Assembly: GCF_003248505.1 (NCBI RefSeq)
Contig: NZ_QFOA01000109.1
Span: forward strand, 1 to 7,896
DNA length: 7,896 nt
Source of the DNA: Sphingobium sp.
Lineage (GTDB): Bacteria > Pseudomonadota > Alphaproteobacteria > Sphingomonadales > Sphingomonadaceae
Direction: 5' to 3'
Numbering within the stretch: the first letter of the stretch is position 1; each line of letters starts with the position of its first letter. Shown here one piece after another: positions 1 through 6,896 of the stretch. The notes beneath the pieces are model-generated. The model saw only the letters and a list, made by a program, of their open reading frames with translations, was not told the origin of the DNA and did no database searches. The translations under genes and the position numbers were made by a program.

Positions 1-56
1 CCGCAACAGCAAATGGTAGCCAGAATTCACCAACCGGCGCGGCCACCTATCGGCCA

Positions 57-968
57 TCATAATTGACGCCGACCGGACTCCGTAATCGTCGCGCTACAAC
101 GTTCTTCCCACCGAAGCAACAGCACATCGGACTGGATTTTTGACGTCAGACGAACCGTCCCCTCCGGAATGCAAAGGGAGCCGTACTTCGATGCATTGGT
201 CGCCAATTCGTGAAATACCAGGCCAATCGGAGTTGCACCACGATCGTCTATGACATGGTCGTCACCCAATATAGCCAGTCGCCCTTCATCCAGCGCAGGA
301 TAGGGGCTAAGGAGCTCTTTTAGCATGCTTTTCAGGGTTGTAGGGCCATGATGAGGTGCGCTTTCGTCGCTATGCGGCCTCACGTAGTCATGTGCGCGGC
401 CTAGAGCAGCCACTCTCTGCTGCAATTTCTGGACAAATTCCTGCATTGCGGGATATCGGCGCGCGGACAAACTGATCAGGCCAGAGATCACCGCAAAGAT
501 GTTTTTGATCCGGTGACTCAGCTCACGACTTAAAATCTCGTTTCGTTCGATAATCCGCTTCTGATCATCAATGTCAGTGCATGTCCCCACCCATCGGACG
601 ATCTCATCAGATGCCGATAGAACCGGTAATGCGCGACCCAGAGTCCAGCGATATGTGCCGCTGTGGTGGCGCAGCCGGTACTCGATTTCGTAAGGTTCTC
701 CAGTCTCAAGACTGTGTTGCCACCTTACCCAAGCGCGTTGCTGATCATCTGGATGGAACATGGTATTCCAGCCGTCGCCATCCGTTGAGCCAACAGGCAC
801 TCCAGTGAAAGCATACCACTGAGCATTGTAGTAATCGTGTGATCCGTCAGGCCGGGCTGACCAGACCATTTGCGGCATAGCGTCGGCCAGCTGACGGAAT
901 GTAATCTGGCTCTCGGCTGGTCCCAACGGATCAGTTACTGATACCGGCACATATTCCCTTTCTCTCAC
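57..968 (-). CDS. PAS-HWE sensor histidine kinase, C-terminally truncated
   Basis: A 303-residue protein predicted to autophosphorylate on histidine and pass phosphate to a response regulator. Residues about 23-137 form a PAS domain of the PAS_3 type (W/Y..FTG near 51-56, GW...FHPDD near 66-74, ending WVGTCTDI). The flavin-binding cysteine motif of LOV domains is absent, so light sensing is unlikely. The HWE kinase core follows: H-box ELSHRIKN with phospho-acceptor His152, and N-box HELATNASKYGSL with Asn258. There is no transmembrane segment, so it is probably cytoplasmic. After LLLRWEE (285-290) the usual GGP...GFG (G-box) is missing and the protein ends ...GRRQL, so ATP binding is probably impaired and this may be a pseudogene. 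Start: the GTG at 966-968 is the only plausible start after an in-frame upstream stop; the ribosome site is weak. No partner response regulator is visible. Family call is firm; functionality is doubtful. Confidence 0.85.
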   Translation of the reverse strand: MREREYVPVSVTDPLGPAESQITFRQLADAMPQMVWSARPDGSHDYYNAQWYAFTGVPVGSTDGDGWNTMFHPDDQQRAWVRWQHSLETGEPYEIEYRLRHHSGTYRWTLGRALPVLSASDEIVRWVGTCTDIDDQKRIIERNEILSRELSHRIKNIFAVISGLISLSARRYPAMQEFVQKLQQRVAALGRAHDYVRPHSDESAPHHGPTTLKSMLKELLSPYPALDEGRLAILGDDHVIDDRGATPIGLVFHELATNASKYGSLCIPEGTVRLTSKIQSDVLLLRWEERCSATITESGRRQL

Positions 969-1111
969 CAGCCTGCGGGATTGGTGACTACAATCTTACC
1001 GGACCCCACCGAGTGGTCCGCGAGGATTGTTAGTGCAAGATTGCCCCGAACTGCTAGCCGCTTCTGGTCTATCTGGCTGAGGGCTGGCCATCGGTCGTGC
1101 ATCAGGGCGGG
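969..1111. other. Unassigned spacer between kinase and Tn3 remnant
   Basis: This stretch lies upstream of the minus-strand kinase and before the first recognisable transposase residues on the plus strand. The plus frame that carries the transposase fragment is open from a TAG at 1055-1057 onward, but the residues from there to about 1111 do not match anything I recognise. A kinase promoter would be expected here on the minus strand, yet I see no clear -35/-10 pair or Tn3-type terminal repeat. Confidence 0.4.
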
Positions 1112-1634
1112 TCCGGACGGCAGCGCTCGCTGCGCTTGGTGACCGGGCCGTTCCTCAACGCCTTCGAGTTTCGCGGTGCCGGCGCGGTGCAGGGGCTCCC
1201 CGATGCGGTGCGCCTCGTGGCCGACATCTAAAGCACCGGACGCCGCCGCCTACCCAACAAGTCGCCGCTTCGCTTCGCGCCGCCGTCATGGCGGTCGTTC
1301 GTACTGCGCGACGGTCGGGTTGTCCGCTGCCCATGAGCTGTGCGTTCTGACCAAACTGCGTGACCGATTGCGCGCCGGTGACTCATGGGTGGCGGCAAGC
1401 CGCGAGTATCGCGCCTTCGAGAGCTATATCCTGCCGCCTGCCACCTTCGACGCGAGGCGCGCGCGAGGATCGCTGCCGCTGGCGATCGACACCGATTTCG
1501 ACAGCTTCACCGCCGGACGCCGCGCCAGCCCAGACACCGCGATCGAGCAGGTGACGGCCCTTACCCGGCAGGGAGAGTGGCCCCAAGTGCGCCTTGACGG
1601 CAACTGCCTCGTTCTATCGCCGCTCAAGGCGCTC
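1112..1634 (+). pseudogene. Tn3-family transposase (TnpA) remnant
   Basis: A decayed internal piece of a Tn3-family TnpA, the roughly 1000-residue transposase of replicative Tn3-type transposons. In one frame it reads FLNAFEFRGAGAVQGL (from 1148), then a TAA at 1229-1231, then STGRRRLPNKSPLRFAPPSW and FVLRDGRV, and hits a TGA at 1334-1336. Around 1322-1332 the reading moves to another frame, which gives HELCVLTKLRDRLRAGDSWV, ASREYRAFESYILPP, LPLAIDTDFD and VRLDGNCLVLSPLKA. This order (FEFRG, GRRxLP, ELCVL..LRDRLRAGD.WV, SR.YR.FE.YLLP, DG.L.L.PLKA) is that of the region before the catalytic domain in Tn3 TnpA proteins. The DDE domain and both ends are absent, so it is inactive. It stops matching after about 1634, close to an IS1380-type scrap. 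The family is recalled from conserved motifs, not from an alignment. Confidence 0.75.
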
Positions 1635-1678
1635 ATGCACGCGGTCAGCCGTGACATGTTCTCCAGATGCAAGATTGA

Positions 1679-1807
1679 GAGCACATTTATGATACGCTCT
1701 ACTGCGCTCGCGGTCAGGCAGAGAACCTGGTCAACTGCCAGCGCCGCGTCGTCGTCCGGATCGAGGCCGGCGCGATGGGCATGCGCTCAAAGGTGATCTT
1801 CTGGATC
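1679..1807 (+). pseudogene. IS1380-family transposase scrap, blocks out of order
   Basis: One plus frame just after a TGA at 1676-1678 reads HIYDTLYCARGQAENLVN, then CQRRVVVRIEAGAMGMRSKV. The first block fits the signature around the catalytic glutamate of IS1380-type transposases (YREK-like: Tyr at 1700, Arg at 1709, Glu at 1721, with Arg in place of Lys). The second block (1742 to about 1798) resembles the RRVV.R.EA..G....FVVT strand, which in intact enzymes lies before the YCARG block. It therefore looks like two pieces of one transposase joined in the wrong order. Nothing else of the protein is present, so it cannot be active. The first block is the surer of the two. The same frame stays open to a TAA at 1988-1990, but the later residues are not recognised. 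Confidence 0.65.
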
Positions 1808-2083
1808 GGCTGTTCAGTGGCCGAATTCATAATGGCAGTAACGTTGCTCATCGCCGCAACGAAACCGAGAGGAGCCGCTTTCCGGCTACGGTTCGACCGC
1901 AGGTTGGTCCGTCCGGGAAATACGACACCTCTCCAAATATTCCCGGTAGTCCACCCAGAACTCAATCGATGGGGGATAATCGGTTGGTAAAGGGCGTGCT
2001 ACCTAGATAGCTACCTAGCGCAAATGACGCCACTAGGGCCCGCTGAAGGTAGTGTTGTAAGTGACTGAATTTACTGGTGAAGG
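1808..2083. other. Unassigned stretch between IS scrap and tRNA-Lys
   Basis: No gene is recognised on either strand. The plus frame from the IS1380-like scrap stays open to a TAA at 1988-1990, and a minus frame is open from 1965 to 1714, but neither translation resembles a known family or has a convincing start. The stretch directly follows the 3' end of the tRNA gene on the minus strand and shows no clear rho-independent terminator. It contains a short tandem repeat near 1998-2018. It probably belongs to the same mobile-element debris as 1112-1807. Confidence 0.4.
1998..2018. repeat. Short direct repeat GCTACCTAG x2
   Basis: GCTACCTAG occurs at 1998-2006 and again at 2010-2018, separated by ATA (period 12). 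Because CTAG is self-complementary, 2003-2018 is also nearly palindromic (one mismatched pair). It could be slippage, a footprint of a mobile element or a protein-binding site; nothing in the sequence decides which. Confidence 0.6.
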
Positions 2084-2159
<76 letters not shown>

Positions 2160-2161
2160 AT

Positions 2162-2187
2162 TCGCCGGCGCAAAAGCCGTCCGGCGA
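2162..2187. repeat. Inverted repeat just upstream of tRNA-Lys
   Basis: TCGCCGG (2162-2168) and CCGGCGA (2181-2187) form a perfect 7-bp stem with a 12-base loop, starting two bases before the tRNA 5' end. If transcribed it would lie in the 5' leader of the precursor tRNA. No T-run follows the stem on the minus strand, so it is not a standard terminator. Its function is unknown. Confidence 0.4.
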
Positions 2188-2194
2188 GGTCGGG

Positions 2195-2222
2195 CTGTTA
2201 GCAGGCGCCCCAGCTTTTGCAA
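2195..2222 (-). promoter_or_regulatory. Possible promoter for tRNA-Lys
   Basis: On the minus strand TTGCAA (2217-2222) and TAACAG (2195-2200) are separated by 16 bases, an acceptable match to a sigma-70-type -35/-10 pair. Transcription would start near 2188, about 29 bases before the mature tRNA. Both boxes are imperfect, and read-through from rodA could also supply the tRNA, so this is only a candidate. Confidence 0.3.
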
Positions 2223-2238
2223 ACAGGAAATTGCCCGC

Positions 2239-2262
2239 ATCCGCGTTTTTTCCCGCGCGGAT
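2239..2262. repeat. Hairpin just past the rodA stop codon
   Basis: ATCCGCG (2239-2245) and CGCGGAT (2256-2262) form a perfect 7-bp stem around a 10-base loop that includes a run of six T on the plus strand (six A on the minus). It begins five bases past the rodA stop codon. A U-tract after the stem is lacking for minus-strand transcription, so it is not a classical intrinsic terminator. It could stabilise the 3' end of the operon mRNA or attenuate read-through. Confidence 0.4.
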
Positions 2263-2267
2263 CGGTT

Positions 2268-3380
2268 TCACGCCCAGTTCTGCGGATTCGCCTTGCGCTT
2301 TCGCGATCGGTCGATTGCCATGATCATGCCTACGCACAGCATTACCGTCAGCATCGACGATCCGCCGTAGGACATGAAGGGGAGAGGGATGCCAACCACG
2401 GGAGCAAGGCCCATGACCATCATCAGATTGATGGCGACATAGAAGAAGATGGTGGTGGTCAGCCCCGCCGCCGCAAGACGAGAAAACTTGTCCTGGGTTC
2501 GCATCGCGACCCGGATGCCCCAGCGGAAGAGGAGCAGAAAGGCGAGGATCATCAACGTGCCGCCGACCAGCCCCCATTCCTCCGCCATGGTCGCGAACAC
2601 GAAGTCGGTGTGGCCTTCGGGAAGATAGTCGAGATGGCTTTGCGTGCCCTGAAGGAAACCCTTGCCCCAGAGGCCACCCGATCCGATGGCGATTTTGGAC
2701 TGGCTGATATGATAGCCAGCGCCCAACGGATCGCTTTCCGGGTCGAGGAAGATCAGCACCCGTTTTTTTTGATAGTCATGCAGGAAGCTGAAGGCGATGG
2801 GGACGGCGGCTGCGCCGATGAGGCCGGTGCCGACGAAAAGCCGCATCGGCAGCCCGGCAAGAAACATGACGGTGACGCCGCCTGCCGCGATCATCGTCGC
2901 GGTGCCGAGATCCGGCTGGATAAGCACCAGTGCCCAAGGCATGCCGATGAGCAGCAGCGCGGGCCAGATCGCATTCCACCGGCGGATTTCGCCCACCGGG
3001 AGCATCGCGTAGAAGCGTGCGATGGCAAGCACGATAATCGGCTTCATGAATTCCGACGGCTGCAATTGCATGAAGCCAAGGTTGATCCAGCGTTGGCTGC
3101 CGCCCGCGACGCCGCCGATCAATTCGACAAGAAAAAGCGCGATCAGCACTGCGCCATAGGCGGGAAATGCGAAACGGGCGAAGATTTCGACCGGAATGCG
3201 GCTGAGCACCAGCGCCATGATCGAGAAGATGACGAAGCGCACGCTCTGGTTCGCGGCCCAGGGCAGAATATGGCCGCCCGCTGCGCTGAAAAGAACCACG
3301 GTGCCGAACCCGGCGATCGCGAGCAGTAGCGCAAGGATGCGCCATGGGAAGTCGGTGACGGGCTTGGGAACGATGCTCAT
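2268..3380 (-). CDS. rodA: RodA, SEDS peptidoglycan glycosyltransferase
   Basis: A 370-residue integral membrane protein of the SEDS family that polymerises lipid II into glycan strands for lateral wall growth, working with PBP2. It is rich in hydrophobic segments, as expected for about ten transmembrane helices. Visible motifs: LQPSE (106-110), QPDLGTA (155-161), the long periplasmic loop with GSGGLWGKGFLQGTQSHL and LPEGHTDFVFATMAEEWG (253-270), where the conserved acidic catalytic site of SEDS enzymes is expected, and PLPFMSYGGSS (332-342) near the C-terminus. Length is normal. The ATG at 3378-3380 overlaps the mrdA stop codon (ATGA). The frame is open further upstream, but that lies inside mrdA and only this start gives the expected N-terminus. 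No Shine-Dalgarno is seen, so translation probably depends on coupling to mrdA. Last gene of the rod operon. Confidence 0.96.
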   Translation of the reverse strand: MSIVPKPVTDFPWRILALLLAIAGFGTVVLFSAAGGHILPWAANQSVRFVIFSIMALVLSRIPVEIFARFAFPAYGAVLIALFLVELIGGVAGGSQRWINLGFMQLQPSEFMKPIIVLAIARFYAMLPVGEIRRWNAIWPALLLIGMPWALVLIQPDLGTATMIAAGGVTVMFLAGLPMRLFVGTGLIGAAAVPIAFSFLHDYQKKRVLIFLDPESDPLGAGYHISQSKIAIGSGGLWGKGFLQGTQSHLDYLPEGHTDFVFATMAEEWGLVGGTLMILAFLLLFRWGIRVAMRTQDKFSRLAAAGLTTTIFFYVAINLMMVMGLAPVVGIPLPFMSYGGSSMLTVMLCVGMIMAIDRSRKRKANPQNWA

Positions 3381-5437
3381 GGCGCGTCGGCTGCGTTGGA
3401 TCCGGGCGGGGAAGGCAGGTCGCTTGCCTCCGGATCTGGCGCGCTCGCTTCGTTGGCGGTCGCATTGCTTGCAGGCGGCGGAGCGACGGGCGGTGGGGCC
3501 TCGCCCTTTTCGATAGCCTTGGCGAGGCGGAATGCGGCCATCTGGCGCGCCTGTCGTTCGGCTGGCGTGCCGCCCCATCCTTTTTCCAGCGTTTCCAGCT
3601 TCTCCATCGCCTTCTTCGGATCGAAGAGGTAGGACAGCGTATCGCTCGCGATCATCGGCGCGTCCTCGACCCGGTTGATGTGTCCGCCATGCTCGATGAT
3701 GCAGGCGATGGCGTAGCGCGGATTGTCGAACGGCGCGAAGCCCTGGAACAGGGCATGGTCGCGCAGCTTGAAGGGCAAGCCTGCATTGCCGCGTACGCCG
3801 CCTGCGCGTTCGGTCATGGTGATGCGGCGGACCTGTGCGGTGCCGGTCTTGCCCGCGATCATCACGCCCGGAATGGAACTGCGCGCAGCCGCGCCCGTGC
3901 CCCCGCCGTTAACGACCGCATTCATCGCGTCTCGAATGACGACCAGATGTTCCTCGCTGACGCCGACGGGTTGCGGCACGGCGTGCGGCGCGCCGAAAAG
4001 GAAGTTGGGCATCAATTGTTGCCCGGTCGCGAGCCGCGCCGCCATCACCGCCATCTGGAGCGGATTGATGAGCATATAGCCTTGACCGATGGTGGCGTTG
4101 ACCGTGTCGTAGACCTGCCACTTCTGCTTGTATTTCCGTTCCTTCCAGGCCGGATCGGGCACGGTGCCGTAACTCTGGCTGGGGAAGGGCAGATCGAATT
4201 TCTGTCCCATGCCCACGCGCCGGGCCATGCTGGCGATGCGGTCCATGCCGATGCGCTGGGCCATCTGATAGAAATAGATATCGCAGCTCTGGGCGATGGC
4301 GCCACGCATGTTGAGCGGGCCATGACCGCGTCGCTTATGACAGTGGAACAGCGTGTTCCCGACGCGGATCGCGCCGCCGCAGGTGACGGTTTCGGTCGGG
4401 GAAATGCCCGCCTCCAGCAGCGCCAGCGCAACCATGGGCTTGACCGTCGATCCGGGCGGATAGAGGCCCTGCAACGTCTTGTTGCGCAGGGGAACGTGAT
4501 CGTCCTTCGACAGCATCTCATATTCCAGATGGCTGATGCCGTCGGAAAAGCTGTTGGGATCGAAGCTCGGCATCGACGCGAGGGCCAGCACGTCGCCATT
4601 GCGGCAATCGACCACCACGACCGAGCCGCTTTGGGTGGCGAGGCGGCGACCGGCGAATTCCTGTAACCCGGCGTCGATGGTCAGCTTGATCGACCGGCCC
4701 GGGGAATCCGGTCTGGTCGTGAGTTCGCGCATGATCTTGCCGCGCGCCGTCACCTCCACCCGCTTAGCGCCGGGCTTGCCGGTCAAAGGACGATCGAACG
4801 CCTTTTCAAGGCCGTCTTTCCCGACCTTGAACCCCGGTGTGATGAGTAGCGGGTCGCGGCGTGCCTTGTAATCCTCCGCCGTGGCTGCGCCGACATATCC
4901 GAGGAGATGGCCGACCGACGCTCCGCCCGGATAGTTGCGCGAGAAGCCCTGACTAGGGGCGACGCCAGGGAGGTCGGGCAGGCGTACGCTGATCGCGGCA
5001 TATTGATCGTAGGTCAGCTTGTCGGCGACCTGAACCGGGCGGAAGCCGGCGGATTTTTCCAGCTCCTCCCGGATACGTTCGACATCGTCTGGCTCCAGCT
5101 TCAGCAAGTGCGCAAGCTGCCTGACGGTTTCGTCCGCATCGACGAGCCGCTGCGGGATAAGATCGACGCGAAAATCGGTGCGGTTGTTGGCAAGGGGGCG
5201 ACCGTTGCGGTCGATGATCCAGCCGCGGCGCGGCGGAATGAGCGTCAGGTTGACGCGGTTGCTTTCCGACAGAAGGGTGTATTTCTCGTTCTCGGCGACG
5301 CTGATCCAGGCCATTCGACCGATCAGGGTCGCGCCGATCAAGCCCTGAAGCCCGCCCACCACCATGGCGCGGCGGCTGAAAGTCAGGGTCTGAGAGGCTT
5401 CGGTAAGGGTCTTGCTCTTGAGGCCGGGGATTTTCAT
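3377..5437 (-). CDS. mrdA: Penicillin-binding protein 2, elongasome transpeptidase
   Basis: A 686-residue class B penicillin-binding protein that cross-links new peptidoglycan during elongation; partner of RodA and target of mecillinam-type beta-lactams. A short cytoplasmic start and one membrane anchor (about 22-46) are followed by the N-terminal pedestal domain, which contains PPRRGWIIDRNG (68-79). The transpeptidase domain holds all three motifs: STVK (330-333, nucleophile Ser330), SCD (384-386) and KTG (530-532, in AGKTGTAQV). A Pro/Ala/Ser-rich tail of about 40 residues follows from about 645; such tails are variable and probably disordered. I chose the ATG at 5435-5437, which overlaps the mreD stop in ATGA. 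A GTG at 5468-5470 would add 11 residues but lies inside mreD. No Shine-Dalgarno precedes the ATG. The protein is on the long side of the usual 600-690 residues because of the tail. Confidence 0.97.
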   Translation of the reverse strand: MKIPGLKSKTLTEASQTLTFSRRAMVVGGLQGLIGATLIGRMAWISVAENEKYTLLSESNRVNLTLIPPRRGWIIDRNGRPLANNRTDFRVDLIPQRLVDADETVRQLAHLLKLEPDDVERIREELEKSAGFRPVQVADKLTYDQYAAISVRLPDLPGVAPSQGFSRNYPGGASVGHLLGYVGAATAEDYKARRDPLLITPGFKVGKDGLEKAFDRPLTGKPGAKRVEVTARGKIMRELTTRPDSPGRSIKLTIDAGLQEFAGRRLATQSGSVVVVDCRNGDVLALASMPSFDPNSFSDGISHLEYEMLSKDDHVPLRNKTLQGLYPPGSTVKPMVALALLEAGISPTETVTCGGAIRVGNTLFHCHKRRGHGPLNMRGAIAQSCDIYFYQMAQRIGMDRIASMARRVGMGQKFDLPFPSQSYGTVPDPAWKERKYKQKWQVYDTVNATIGQGYMLINPLQMAVMAARLATGQQLMPNFLFGAPHAVPQPVGVSEEHLVVIRDAMNAVVNGGGTGAAARSSIPGVMIAGKTGTAQVRRITMTERAGGVRGNAGLPFKLRDHALFQGFAPFDNPRYAIACIIEHGGHINRVEDAPMIASDTLSYLFDPKKAMEKLETLEKGWGGTPAERQARQMAAFRLAKAIEKGEAPPPVAPPPASNATANEASAPDPEASDLPSPPGSNAADAP

Positions 5438-5961
5438 GCCATCACGCGCCAACGGTCGATCCGCGCGCACTGCCGGACGACAAAGGGAAACAGCAATATC
5501 GTCCAGATCATCTGGGGCACGATCAAGGCAAAGCGCACGGAACCTCCGCCGGCGACCCTTGCGAAGAACAAGCCACCGGAAAGACAGAAGATAACCGCGA
5601 GTGTGGCGATAAGCCAGTCCTGCCTATATCCGCGCCACACCATGCGATGTTCGATGGCGTCGATGCCGATCAGCGTGACGGTCCACAGGAACATCGCCGA
5701 CCCCAAAGGCTGCCCGCTCAGCATGTCGTCGACCAGGCCGAGCGGAACGCCGATCCACGCCCGCCATAATTCCGGACGCAGCAAACGCCAGGACAGGAGC
5801 GTCAGGAGACCCAAAGGCGGCATGACGGGGGATTGCGCGACCAGGGGAAGGGCGGTCAGCGCGCTGCCGATCAGCACCGTGAGCACGGGCGTCCCCCTTA
5901 GACGGAAACGGGAGGGATGGCGGCCGAGGCGCGGCACATGATGGAGGTGCGGATCGATCAT
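5434..5961 (-). CDS. mreD: Rod shape-determining membrane protein MreD
   Basis: A 175-residue, highly hydrophobic inner-membrane protein with about five or six predicted helices (roughly 26-44, 47-61, 68-80, 86-100, 115-135 and 142-162). It carries GLVDDMLSGQPLGSAMFLW (74-92), which fits the most conserved stretch of MreD proteins. MreD binds MreC and helps link the MreB filaments to the periplasmic wall enzymes. It is a divergent family, so the call rests on this motif, size, topology and position between mreC and mrdA. The ATG at 5959-5961 overlaps the mreC stop (ATGA), and the TGA at 5434-5436 overlaps the mrdA start the same way. No Shine-Dalgarno is visible, suggesting translation coupled to mreC. 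Confidence 0.93.
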   Translation of the reverse strand: MIDPHLHHVPRLGRHPSRFRLRGTPVLTVLIGSALTALPLVAQSPVMPPLGLLTLLSWRLLRPELWRAWIGVPLGLVDDMLSGQPLGSAMFLWTVTLIGIDAIEHRMVWRGYRQDWLIATLAVIFCLSGGLFFARVAGGGSVRFALIVPQMIWTILLFPFVVRQCARIDRWRVMA

Positions 5962-6878
5962 GGCGCAGGCGCAGCGGCGTTGGCGGCATTCTCCTGACTG
6001 GCGACCGGGGGCGCGGCAGGGCCGGGTCGCGTCACCGCTTCCTCGAACACTCGCTCCACCACCACCGCATCGACCCGTGCGGGGTTGGCGAGCGGGACGC
6101 CATAGGCGATCTCGCCCTGCGCGCGCACCACGACGGCCACCGGGACATTGGGCTGGTAGACGCCGCCGATGCCTGACGTGACGAGCAGATCGCCGGGCTT
6201 GAACGGATTGCGTCCGGCGGTCAGCGCCCTGATTTCCAACGATCCGTCGCCCAAACCGGTGGAAATGGCGGGAATATTGTCGCTGGCCCGGCGCACGGGC
6301 ACGATGTTGCTGGTGTCGGTCAGCAGCAGCACGTCCGAACTGTTGGGGGTCACGCCGTGGACGCGGCCGATGAGCCCTTCGGGCGCGCGGACCGGCATTC
6401 CGGGGCGAACGCCTTGCCAGCTTCCCGCATTCAACCGGGCAAAGCGACGCGCGCTGCTGGCGGACGAGGCGATGAGGCGAGCTGTCAAAAGGTCGCTATT
6501 GTCCTGGTCGACCAGCTTGAGCAGTTTCTTGAGGCGGATATTTTCCTGCGCGATCGCCTTGGCTTCGATGATGCGGTTGCGATCTGCCTCCACCTGGCGG
6601 CGCAGCGTCACATTCTGCGATCCCGCACGCCAATATCCGGCGAGAACGTCGTCGATCGAACTGACGCCGCTCACCATGGATTTCATCGCGACGGACGCCG
6701 GGCGCGTGACTTCGGACGCAGCGATGCGCAGCGCGGAAAAGCCGCTGGGATCGAAGATCGCGATCACCACCAGCAACAAGCCTGCCGCAGCACCCGCAAC
6801 CGCCACCACATAGCTGGCGAACAGGCTATATTGCGCCCTGCGGTTGATGCCGGGGCGTCGGCTGGGTGGCCGCGCCAT
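5958..6878 (-). CDS. mreC: Rod shape-determining protein MreC
   Basis: A 306-residue periplasmic scaffold anchored in the inner membrane; it activates the PBP2-RodA pair and connects them to MreB and MreD. A basic N-terminus (RRPGINRR) precedes one transmembrane helix (about 18-41). A charged helical segment (about 85-122, with LRRQVEADRNRIIEAK and ENIRLKKLLKL) fits the dimerising coiled coil. The beta-barrel MreC domain (about 130-278) includes ARLNAGSWQGVRPGMPV, GLIGRV, DTSNIVPVR and PGDLLVTSGIGGVY. An Ala/Pro-rich tail follows from about 283. Length is normal. The ATG at 6876-6878 lies 18 bases past the mreB stop and has a good Shine-Dalgarno, making it the only one of the four downstream genes with its own clear ribosome site. 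Confidence 0.97.
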   Translation of the reverse strand: MARPPSRRPGINRRAQYSLFASYVVAVAGAAAGLLLVVIAIFDPSGFSALRIAASEVTRPASVAMKSMVSGVSSIDDVLAGYWRAGSQNVTLRRQVEADRNRIIEAKAIAQENIRLKKLLKLVDQDNSDLLTARLIASSASSARRFARLNAGSWQGVRPGMPVRAPEGLIGRVHGVTPNSSDVLLLTDTSNIVPVRRASDNIPAISTGLGDGSLEIRALTAGRNPFKPGDLLVTSGIGGVYQPNVPVAVVVRAQGEIAYGVPLANPARVDAVVVERVFEEAVTRPGPAAPPVASQENAANAAAPAP

Positions 6879-6887
6879 CGCTCAAAG

Positions 6888-6895
6888 CCCCTCTC
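6888..6895 (-). promoter_or_regulatory. Ribosome binding site of mreC
   Basis: GAGAGGGG on the minus strand lies 9 bases before the mreC ATG, in the short mreB-mreC gap. It supports that start and contrasts with the mreD, mrdA and rodA starts, which have no such site. It may set the translation level for the whole overlapping mreC-rodA block. Confidence 0.6.
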
Positions 6896-6896
6896 G

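Noticed and set aside
57..968. The kinase as a LOV-type blue-light receptor, common among HWE kinases.
   Set aside because: The PAS domain lacks the conserved cysteine motif needed to bind flavin; it fits the PAS_3 type instead.
2217..3329. A 370-codon plus-strand open frame opposite rodA.
   Set aside because: It lies antisense to a clear rodA. Its translation is dominated by charged D/E/H/R runs typical of the reverse strand of a GC-rich membrane protein gene, with no recognisable domain.
3680..4666. A 328-codon plus-strand open frame opposite mrdA.
   Set aside because: It is fully inside mrdA on the other strand and its translation resembles no family; a GC-rich coding shadow.
4907..5941. 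A 344-codon plus-strand open frame spanning mrdA and mreD.
   Set aside because: It crosses two well-supported minus-strand genes and shows no domain or sensible start.
6169..6813. Plus-strand open frame opposite mreC.
   Set aside because: Antisense shadow of mreC; Ser/Arg-rich composition and no motif.
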